Source: CAYNSX01 sp964400165 (lineage in GTDB: Bacteria; Armatimonadota; Hebobacteria; CAYNSX01). Taken from it: a stretch of 36,216 bases of DNA. This document shows, in pieces, positions 18,273-25,111 of this stretch (positions are counted from its first letter, which is position 1; each line of letters starts with the position of its first letter). The stretch covers positions 1 through 36,216 of the forward strand of contig CAYNSX010000026.1 of assembly GCA_964400165.1 (NCBI GenBank). The letters run 5' to 3'. Below the pieces are notes generated by a model. The model worked only from the letters and a program-made list of their open reading frames with translations, had not been told where the DNA came from and made no database searches. The position numbers and the translations under genes were made by a program.

Positions 18273-18301
18273 GTGACTTCCACTATCACAAAGGGTAGAA
18301 T
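18273..18301 (+). promoter_or_regulatory. Promoter of the SLH protein gene
   Basis: GTGACT (18273-18278) and TAGAAT (18296-18301) are 17 nt apart, each close to the sigma70 consensus. The start point would be near 18308, leaving about 36 nt before GTG 18344, including the GGGGGAGG ribosome-binding site at 18330-18337. Confidence 0.5.
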
Positions 18302-18343
18302 CTGCACACCGCGGTGGTGTGCTGGCAGCGGGGGAGGTTTCCT

Positions 18344-20101
18344 GTGGTTGGGAACAGAGTGTTGCGCTTTAGGAATCTCTCACCCGTCGGTTGGCGCCGC
18401 GTACGGGGCGTCGGTCTGACCTGGCGCGCCGCGGGGGTCATGGTATTAGGCCTGATCGCGGCGTTCTCTCAGCCGGCCCGCGCGGCTGGGGTGTGGGTCG
18501 AGCGCTTCCGTGACGATTTCGAGTTCGGTCTGAACGGCGCCGCCTGGTTTTTCGTCGAGCAGAACCCGCCCGCCACGGACGCGTTTGTGGGGGCCGCGGG
18601 TCCCGACGACCAGGGGACCAACCTGGGCACCTCGATCGGCTTCACCGACACGGACGGCGGGCTCGATGCGGAACTCATTCGTCAGGCGTTCCCCGAAGTC
18701 ACAGTCCTTGCCATCGAGTGGCGGGAACGCCACGATTCGCTCGACGATCATCTGCGGCTGGTGGTGGGTGGGCCGGGCGCGCCGGGTGACGGCGGGTTTG
18801 CGGTGGCGACTTTCGGCAACGGCAGCAGTCCGTCATTCAAGGGCAAGGTGGTGTTGGCGAGCAGTGCCGGCGGCGGGAATGCTGACATCCCTGTGGCGGA
18901 CTGGACGCCAGGCCGCTGGCATACCTACCGGGTGGAGATCCATTGCACGACTTTCACATTCGATTTCTTCTTTGACGGCGTGCTCGTCGCGCAGGATGTC
19001 GCCTTCCGGCTGCCGATGACCGCGGTGGTGACTTACTTCTGGGAAACCGGGGGCGCCGCCGCCTCGCCGACAGGTACGAAGCGCTGGGTCGACAATGTAC
19101 AGGAATTCATCCCCAGCGAGAGTTTGGTGCTTGTCCAGGTGACGGACGACCCCATTCACCTGGGCGATGAATGTCTCGCCGGCTTCACGCCGGAATGTCC
19201 CGATGGCGCCTGTCTCGAACGCGACATCGAAGTGTCGGCGGACTTGGCGGCCGCGGCGGAGGGCTACGCGCTGATTGCGCGCCACCGCGACTCCAACGCC
19301 GCCCAGGGCTATCTGAACACGATGCTCTTCAATGGCGTCTCGCTGGGCTCGCTCCCGGACAGCGCCAGCCCCGCGGCGTGGCGTGAGGCGGTGGTTGGCG
19401 TGCCGCGCGAGGCCGTGCAGAGCGGGACGAACCACTTGTCCATCTGCGCCGGACAGGTGGGTGACGACCGCGATGACTTCATGCTGCGTGATCTGCTCCT
19501 CAAGGTCTGTCTGACCGTGTCGTTTGCTGATGTCCCCTGCGAGCACTTCGCCTGGCACTTCATCGAAGCGATGTTCGCCGCCCGCTTCACCGCCGGCTTT
19601 CCCGATGGGACTTTCCGCCCGGATGGCACCCTGACCCGCGCCCAGATTGCCGTCTTCGCCGCCCGCGCCGCCGACCGGACATTGGGCGATTTGAGCGCCT
19701 TCACGCCACCGCCGTGCGGTGGGGAACACTTCAGCGATGTCCGTTGCGGGCACTGGGCGTATCGGTTCGTTGAGTATGCGCGGGCGAAAAGCGTCGTGTC
19801 CGGCGGCGGGCGCGCCCTGTTCCGGCCCGACACGCTTCTGTCGCGGATGGAAATGGCCGAGTGGATGGCCCGCGTACGGGACTTGTCAGATCACGACCTG
19901 GCGGGCTTCTCGCCGCCCGCGTGCGGACAGGAGACTTTCAGCGATGTCTCTTGCCGCCACGAACGCTACCGCTTCATCGAGTATGCGGCGGCGAAGGGCA
20001 TCGCGTCGGGGTTCGGCGATGGCACTTTCCACCCGAACGAACTCTTGACCCGGGCGCAAATGAGCGTCTTTCTGACACGAGCGGCGCCTCTCCCGCTCTA
20101 A
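18344..20101 (+). CDS. Secreted SLH-domain surface protein
   Basis: A 585-residue exported protein expected to anchor at the cell surface. GTG 18344 is chosen because GGGGGAGG sits 6 nt upstream; an in-frame GTG at 18314 lacks a site. A signal peptide ends near AARAAG. The next about 220 residues, with ERFRDDFEFGLNGAAW and DWTPGRWHTYRVE, look like a laminin-G/concanavalin-like beta sandwich. A second, unassigned domain with several cysteines spans about 265-390. Three SLH repeats follow from about 392 to the end, each with FxDVxC and RPD/HPN-xxLTRAQ-like motifs. SLH domains typically bind pyruvylated secondary wall polymer, or pack against the outer membrane in some diderms. It converges on the DUF4097-like gene with only 10 nt between stops. 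Confidence 0.88.
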   Translation: MVGNRVLRFRNLSPVGWRRVRGVGLTWRAAGVMVLGLIAAFSQPARAAGVWVERFRDDFEFGLNGAAWFFVEQNPPATDAFVGAAGPDDQGTNLGTSIGFTDTDGGLDAELIRQAFPEVTVLAIEWRERHDSLDDHLRLVVGGPGAPGDGGFAVATFGNGSSPSFKGKVVLASSAGGGNADIPVADWTPGRWHTYRVEIHCTTFTFDFFFDGVLVAQDVAFRLPMTAVVTYFWETGGAAASPTGTKRWVDNVQEFIPSESLVLVQVTDDPIHLGDECLAGFTPECPDGACLERDIEVSADLAAAAEGYALIARHRDSNAAQGYLNTMLFNGVSLGSLPDSASPAAWREAVVGVPREAVQSGTNHLSICAGQVGDDRDDFMLRDLLLKVCLTVSFADVPCEHFAWHFIEAMFAARFTAGFPDGTFRPDGTLTRAQIAVFAARAADRTLGDLSAFTPPPCGGEHFSDVRCGHWAYRFVEYARAKSVVSGGGRALFRPDTLLSRMEMAEWMARVRDLSDHDLAGFSPPACGQETFSDVSCRHERYRFIEYAAAKGIASGFGDGTFHPNELLTRAQMSVFLTRAAPLPL

Positions 20102-20111
20102 GGCGTTTCCC

Positions 20112-21167
20112 CTACGGTACCGCCCGTTCCAGCGCCTTGATGTGGATGCCGCCGCCCGAAGAGCGGAGCACCAGCGCCGGCCCGCCGCCGTTCAGGTCGC
20201 CCTGCAGCGACGACGACCCGATCTTCCCCTGCACGGTGATCGGCAATTCGGAGGAGACGCCGCCGCCGCTCGTCTTGGCGTCCACCGACACCTTGACGGA
20301 CCCGCCCAGATAGACCGTCACCGACCCGCCCGATGTGGAGAGGCGGCAGTCGGATGCCGGCTGGCCGGAGATGCGCGCCGAAATCGAGCCGCCGGAAGTC
20401 GAGGCGTCGATGGCGCCCTCGACCTCTTCCACCTTGATGCCGCCGCCGGAAGTCTCGGCGTGGACGGTGCCGCGCGCCCGCGTGATGCTGATCGAGCCGC
20501 CGGAAGTCTCCGCCTCAACATCGCCGGTGACATCGCCGATGCGGATGCCGCCACCGGAGGTCTTCAAGTCCGCATTCCCCTCGGTGCCGGTGAGGTCGAT
20601 GCCGCCGCCGGAGGTGCGGCCCATCACGGGGCCCTTAATGTGCCCGAAGTGCAGCCCGCCGCCGCTGCTCTTGGCGAGCACCTCGCCCTCGAGGTCGGCG
20701 ACGGTGACGGAACCGCCGCTCGTCTTGACATCGGCGGAGAATTGCTTGGGCACTGTGATGCGATATTCGACATTGAGTCGCCACGAGTCGCCGCCCCAGA
20801 TGCGCCGACCGCCGCGCTGCAGGTCGGAGCGGATGGTGACGGTGTTGCCGCTCTGCTCCATCGAAAGGTGGTGGTCGTCGAAGAGGCGCTGGGCGTCGCG
20901 GGAATCGCGGGCGCGGGCCGTGCGGGTGATTTCGATAGTGACCTCATTGGTGTCGGCGGTCGAAATGTCGATCGATCCGCGGTCGACATCCATCACCAAC
21001 CGCCCGCCGGGGGAGACGGTGAAAGTCTTGTTGTCCACCTTCGTCGATTGCGCCGACAGCATCGAGACCCCGAAGCAGCCCGAGAGCGCCAGCGCAGCGC
21101 CCGCGGCAGCAATGACGGCCAGCGTCGTTTTCACGCGAGCCCTGCGGTAGGAATTTTGCGGATGCAT
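20112..21167 (-). CDS. DUF4097-type repeat lipoprotein (putative adhesin-like)
   Basis: A protein of about 351 residues with lipobox LSGC following a hydrophobic signal. The mature part carries about ten turns of a 17-20-residue repeat centred on TSGGG/TSGGS, for example ADLKTSGGGIRIGDVTG and AETSGGSISITRARG, which suggests a right-handed beta-helix of the DUF4097 (putative adhesin) family. ATG 21167 is given; GTG 21134, directly before the KTTLAV signal core, is an equally natural start. It lies 54 nt after the HD-GYP stop and shares its strand, so it may be the last gene of the riboswitch-controlled unit. Function in adhesion or envelope-stress sensing is inferred from the family only. Confidence 0.83.
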   Translation of the reverse strand: MHPQNSYRRARVKTTLAVIAAAGAALALSGCFGVSMLSAQSTKVDNKTFTVSPGGRLVMDVDRGSIDISTADTNEVTIEITRTARARDSRDAQRLFDDHHLSMEQSGNTVTIRSDLQRGGRRIWGGDSWRLNVEYRITVPKQFSADVKTSGGSVTVADLEGEVLAKSSGGGLHFGHIKGPVMGRTSGGGIDLTGTEGNADLKTSGGGIRIGDVTGDVEAETSGGSISITRARGTVHAETSGGGIKVEEVEGAIDASTSGGSISARISGQPASDCRLSTSGGSVTVYLGGSVKVSVDAKTSGGGVSSELPITVQGKIGSSSLQGDLNGGGPALVLRSSGGGIHIKALERAVP

Positions 21168-21221
21168 CGTCACCGGTATGGTGCCTTCGGCGGCGGCGAT
21201 TGTTCCCCTGGGGACGACGGG

Positions 21222-22661
21222 TTAGGGAGCAGGGGTCGGGGCGGGTGCGCGGCTGGCCGGAGCGGCCGCCGAGGGCCGGCCAGAAACAGCGTCCAAGGAG
21301 CCCGGAAAGGCGGAATGCCACTTGGCCTCGCCATCACCAAAGACCAGCTCCATCGGTTCGAAGACACGGACAAAGGCCGCGACCACCATCGGGTCAAACT
21401 GGGTGCCGGCTCCGTTCACGATGTACCGCTTTGCCTCCTCGGGTGTCATCGCGATCCGATACAAGCGGTTGGAGGTGAGGGCGTCGAACACATCCGCGAC
21501 GGCGATGATGCGGGCTTCGATGGGGATCTCGTCCCCGCGCAGGCCGGCGGGATAGCCGCTCCCGTCGAAGCGTTCCTGATGCCAGCGCACCATCGGGATA
21601 ATGGGCCACGGGAAGTCGATGGAGGCGAGAATCTTGGCGCCGAGCTCCGGGTGGCGTTTCATCTGCGCATACTCGTCGGGCGTCAGGGGTCCGGGCTTGA
21701 ACAGGATGCTATCCGCGATCCCAATCTTGCCGATGTCGTGCAGGACGGCGCCGGTGCGGATGCCTTCGAGCGCCTGTTCGTCGAACCCGAGCTCACGGGC
21801 AATCTCAACGGCATAGAGTTTCAGGCGCGGCACGCGGCCGTTGTGACTGTGCGGGTCTTTGGCATCGATCGCTTTGGCCATCGCTTCGACGGTCTTGACG
21901 AAGACATCGCGCAGGCGCCGCTCGCCTGCTTCCATCGCCTTAATCTGCGTGTCCACCGTGTCCATGTAGCGTTTGTAGGATTGGTAGACGAGCATGGCCA
22001 CCGGCAGCAGGAGCAGCGCCAAGGCGGGCGCGACCGACTGCACCGCGATGGCGGCGGGAACGGCCAGCCCGGTGCCGGCGAAGTAGGCAGGCGCCGTCCA
22101 CATCATGTGTTCGTTCCAGACCTTGCGCGCCGGTTGGCGCGTCGCCAAACCGATGGCGATGGCGACCGAATAGGTGTTGATCAAGTAGTAGATGAAGGTC
22201 GACAACACGAGGGGCAGCAGGTTGCGGTCCAAAGACAAGGCGACGGTGTTGCCGCCGAGTCCCAGGTACACCGAGCCGGCCAGGAAGGCGGTCGCCGCGA
22301 GCGCGCTGGCATTGAACACGACCCGATACCACGGTTCGAGAGGCTTCAGGTTGGCGGTGACACCGGTGATGGCTGCGACGACCACCATCGCAGGCAGTCC
22401 GAGCGTCAGCAGGGTGATGTACACGAAGACGCACGCCAACGAGAAGCTCGCGTCGCGGAAGGTCAACTGGATCTTCAGCATCGACGCGAGCGCGGCCGCG
22501 ATCGCAAGCAATGCCAGTTCGGTCAAGGACGCGTACGGCACTTGCCAGACGGCGATGGAAAGCGCCGCGGCGCCGCCGATCGCTAGCAGGATCAGGTAGG
22601 CACGCGCGCCCGCCGCCAATTCGCAAAACTCCCGCCAGCCGGTCGCGGTGTAGTTTTTCAT
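21222..22661 (-). CDS. Membrane-bound HD-GYP protein, candidate c-di-GMP phosphodiesterase
   Basis: HD-GYP enzymes hydrolyse c-di-GMP. The first about 230 residues form roughly seven hydrophobic segments, an unassigned membrane sensor domain. The catalytic domain (about 250-440) has HDIGK (His308-Asp309-Lys312), RHPELG (His337), HQERFDGSGYP (His361, GYP 369-371) and VADVFDALT (Asp390). The usual HHE is HQE here, and the usual TSDRPYR is TSNRLYR, so activity could be changed; both substitutions should be treated as notes rather than proof. An Ala/Pro-rich tail ends the protein. It lies 26 nt after the S8 protease gene and is preceded by an AGGATG-type site, consistent with co-transcription from the riboswitch promoter. 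The regulatory signal sensed by the membrane part is unknown. Confidence 0.9.
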   Translation of the reverse strand: MKNYTATGWREFCELAAGARAYLILLAIGGAAALSIAVWQVPYASLTELALLAIAAALASMLKIQLTFRDASFSLACVFVYITLLTLGLPAMVVVAAITGVTANLKPLEPWYRVVFNASALAATAFLAGSVYLGLGGNTVALSLDRNLLPLVLSTFIYYLINTYSVAIAIGLATRQPARKVWNEHMMWTAPAYFAGTGLAVPAAIAVQSVAPALALLLLPVAMLVYQSYKRYMDTVDTQIKAMEAGERRLRDVFVKTVEAMAKAIDAKDPHSHNGRVPRLKLYAVEIARELGFDEQALEGIRTGAVLHDIGKIGIADSILFKPGPLTPDEYAQMKRHPELGAKILASIDFPWPIIPMVRWHQERFDGSGYPAGLRGDEIPIEARIIAVADVFDALTSNRLYRIAMTPEEAKRYIVNGAGTQFDPMVVAAFVRVFEPMELVFGDGEAKWHSAFPGSLDAVSGRPSAAAPASRAPAPTPAP

Positions 22662-22687
22662 CGCATCATCCTAGGAGGGGCGCCCTC

Positions 22688-24469
22688 TTAGTCGCCATCG
22701 CCCGTCAAGAGCACATCGGTGGACTGGCTGGCCGTCCGGCCCCAGGTGACATTGTGGCCCCAGACGGATTCCTGCGTCTCGGTGACCGCGTTCCAGAACC
22801 CCGTCGTGCGGCCCCAGGTGACATTCTGTCCCCAGGACACGCTGCCGACGAAGCCATTCTGGTAGATGCTCATAATCCGGCCGAGGACCAGCGTTTGGCC
22901 CCACACCATCCCGCGTCCCCATGTGACATTGTTGGCCCACGAGGTCGTCCGGCCCCAGACAACATTCATGCCACCGACCGACGATTGGTAGGTGAGCGGG
23001 GCGCGCAACCAGTCCGATCCGACGGCGCGCGAGGCGTCCACCGACGCCGCAATGGCCAAGGCGCCCGGCAAGTTCACATAGCCCGCGCCTTCGGTCAGCT
23101 CGTCGTAGGGGCGTTCGTCGCCCCAGAAGGGGTCAAATCCAGACCGCTGTTCGGCCGAGTGCATCAGCGCCGCTTTCACCATGTTGGGGTTCAGGCCGGG
23201 ATTGCGCTGCAAGAGCAGCGCGGCGGCGCCGGCGACATGCGGCGCGGCCATGCTGGTGCCCGACAGACAGAAATATGCGGGGGCGCCGGTGCCGCCATAG
23301 GCCTCGGATGGAACCCGGTTTCCGGGCGCGATCGCGTCGAGTGTGGACCCGACCGCGCGCAGACTGGCCACCTGGTCACCCGGGGCGACCACATCGGGCT
23401 TGGCCAGGAAGTCAAAATTGGTGGGTCCGCGGGAAGTGTACGAAGTGATGCGGTCGTCGTCTCGCCACGGTGTGGCCAGCGTGGTCATCGCCCCTACGGT
23501 GATGACGGACGGGGTGTCGCCGGGACTCGTGATGCCGCCATACCCGTCACCCTCATTGCCGGCGGATACCACGACCACCAGTCCCTTGCGCACCGTGAGC
23601 TCGCAGGCGCGGGCGAGCGGGTCGCGCTGCGCCGACTCATAGATGGGATGACCCAGCGATAAATTCACCACCTGAATTCCAAGCGGGTTGCGATTCCGCG
23701 CGACCCAATCCAGCCCCGAAATGATGGCGGACACCGTGCCCTCTCCGTTGTCGTTCAGCACTTTCACGCCGAAGAGGCGGACGCCGGGAGCCACTCCCTT
23801 GATGGCGTTTGCTCCTCCACCCGAAGATGCCCCGTTCCCCGCGACAATGCCCGCGACATGCGTGCCGTGTCCGAAGTCGTCGTATGGCGCGGTGCGGCTG
23901 TTGACCAAGTCCACCCACCCGGCGATGCGGCTCGCGCCGGACGGTGTGCGGAGGTCGGCGTGGGGCTGAATGCCGGAGTCCACGATGGCGACTCCGACGC
24001 CGGTGCCGTCGACGCGGTAGTCAGACCAGACATTCGGCGCGCCGATCGCCGCCTCGCCCCAGTCCAGAGAATATGAAGACAGCCGCACCTCGCGGTCTGG
24101 CGTGATGTAGGTCACGCCCAGTTGTTGCGCGAGAAGGGAAACACTGCTCGCCGGCACCACGGCGGCAAAGCCATTGAGCAGAGTCCATGTCGCGGTGATG
24201 CGCCCCCCGAGCGTCTCGACCAGCGATATGACGATCGATGGGTCGCCGGAGGTCTGCACGATGATGGCCGTCGGCTTCGTCAGCGTGGACAGCTGCAAGA
24301 GGGCGGTCAAGTCCGGCGAGAGTTTGACGCTCGCCGGGAATCCCCGCGGACCGGTGACGGCGCACAGCACGGCCGCGATAACAACCGCCAACGCGCGCGC
24401 AGGGCGCGCCCCGCGTCGCCGCGCCTCGCGTCGCTGCTCGGTCCATCGCATTTCCATTGTTCGTCCCAT
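22688..24469 (-). CDS. Secreted subtilisin-like (S8) serine protease with Trp-Gly-rich C-terminal repeats
   Basis: A 593-residue exported serine protease. After a signal sequence (about 22-45) comes an I9-like propeptide region (about 65-130). The catalytic triad is Asp164 (IVDSGI), His201 (GHGTHVAG) and Ser406 (SGTSMAAP), with Asn305 in SAGNEG as oxyanion residue. The C-terminal about 90 residues hold seven Trp-Gly pairs in units such as NVTWGR and MVWGQ. ATG 24469 has a strong AGGAGGAG site at 24475-24482, and the reading frame upstream of it belongs to the riboswitch terminator. Transcription is probably controlled by c-di-GMP through the upstream riboswitch. The substrate could be a surface protein; that is inference. 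Confidence 0.93.
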   Translation of the reverse strand: MGRTMEMRWTEQRREARRRGARPARALAVVIAAVLCAVTGPRGFPASVKLSPDLTALLQLSTLTKPTAIIVQTSGDPSIVISLVETLGGRITATWTLLNGFAAVVPASSVSLLAQQLGVTYITPDREVRLSSYSLDWGEAAIGAPNVWSDYRVDGTGVGVAIVDSGIQPHADLRTPSGASRIAGWVDLVNSRTAPYDDFGHGTHVAGIVAGNGASSGGGANAIKGVAPGVRLFGVKVLNDNGEGTVSAIISGLDWVARNRNPLGIQVVNLSLGHPIYESAQRDPLARACELTVRKGLVVVVSAGNEGDGYGGITSPGDTPSVITVGAMTTLATPWRDDDRITSYTSRGPTNFDFLAKPDVVAPGDQVASLRAVGSTLDAIAPGNRVPSEAYGGTGAPAYFCLSGTSMAAPHVAGAAALLLQRNPGLNPNMVKAALMHSAEQRSGFDPFWGDERPYDELTEGAGYVNLPGALAIAASVDASRAVGSDWLRAPLTYQSSVGGMNVVWGRTTSWANNVTWGRGMVWGQTLVLGRIMSIYQNGFVGSVSWGQNVTWGRTTGFWNAVTETQESVWGHNVTWGRTASQSTDVLLTGDGD

Positions 24470-24481
24470 CTCATCTCCTCC

Positions 24482-24540
24482 TGAAAAGCAAAGAGACCTG
24501 TCCTCAGCAAACGGCTCGTTTGCTGAGGACAGGTCTCTTT
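24482..24540 (-). terminator. Intrinsic terminator of the c-di-GMP riboswitch
   Basis: A perfect 23-bp stem (24518-24540 with 24490-24512) around a 5-nt loop is followed on the minus strand by TTTGCTTTTC. It lies between the aptamer and the ribosome-binding site of the S8 gene, the usual place for a riboswitch expression platform. The stem is unusually long and has no mismatch. Confidence 0.85.
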
Positions 24541-24610
24541 CCGTTGCTCGGCGCATCCGCTCCGCGACCGAGTTCGGAATCCCTGCTCAACAGAGAGCCG
24601 GAGCAACGGC

Positions 24611-24696
24611 TCCGGCAGCCTGGCGGTCATGGCCCTCGCGGGCGACAGACCCATGGCTTTGCGCCCCCCGGTTTCCCGGGGTTTGCCTTGATCGGA
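24611..24696 (-). promoter_or_regulatory. c-di-GMP-I (GEMM-I) riboswitch aptamer
   Basis: On the minus strand the aptamer reads GGCAAACC (24687-24680), stem CCCCGG/CCGGGG with GAAA tetraloop (24675-24672), then GGCGCAAAGCC (24665-24655). This is the GEMM-I core; the family usually has A where this copy has the G before CGCAAAG. The second arm is GGTC-GCCC-gcga-GGGC-GACC (24651-24625), followed by GCTGCCGG. The closing P1 helix is TCCG (24696-24693) with CGGA (24614-24611). The base that distinguishes c-di-GMP from cGAMP binding appears to be G, by my alignment, favouring c-di-GMP. Confidence 0.92.
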
Positions 24697-24740
24697 TGAC
24701 GCTGCGCTTCAAGGTGCGCCCGCCGCTCGACGCGGCAGGT

Positions 24741-24768
24741 ATTATCGAGTCGTTCCGCCTTGTGGCAA
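24741..24768 (-). promoter_or_regulatory. Promoter of the riboswitch/S8 protease transcript
   Basis: On the minus strand TTGCCA (24763-24768) and GATAAT (24741-24746) are 16 nt apart, both five of six to consensus. The start would be near 24734, about 38 nt before the aptamer. A divergent promoter for thrS lies 155 nt away. Confidence 0.7.
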
Positions 24769-24922
24769 CTTTTCTGACAAGGCTGTGCATCTGCAAGTCC
24801 ACGCTCCATGCAAAGGGCGATTAAGAGTGGTCAACGCGGCACAGACTGGCTGAAGAGAGTGCACCAGCCGAGCACAGAAAAAAGTTCCGATAAGCCAATG
24901 CAAGGGTCAGGCGGGTTGAGAC

Positions 24923-24951
24923 TGGACATTGCGTGCCAGGGCCCGTAAGAT
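24923..24951 (+). promoter_or_regulatory. Promoter of thrS
   Basis: TGGACA (24923-24928) and TAAGAT (24946-24951) are 17 nt apart. Transcription from near 24958 would give a leader of about 155 nt, which contains the perfect hairpin CACGCCGC-cc-GCGGCGTG (25018-25035). No T-box hallmark was found in the leader. No gene is visible in 24697-24922. Confidence 0.6.
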
Positions 24952-25111
24952 GCGGCCATACGCCGATGCCCGATAAAACCGAACCCGCAACTCGTGAGCC
25001 GTAGTCTCTCCCTTCATCACGCCGCCCGCGGCGTGCCGGTCGCCTCTGCCTCCCGCCTGATGCCCCCTGCCGCTGCATCTTCGTGTGTTGCTTTGCCCCG
25101 CGAGGGCCGCA

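Noticed and set aside
24952..25111. T-box riboswitch in the thrS leader
   Set aside because: I looked for the AGGGTGGnACCGCG-type antiterminator bulge and did not find it; only a GC-rich hairpin is present.
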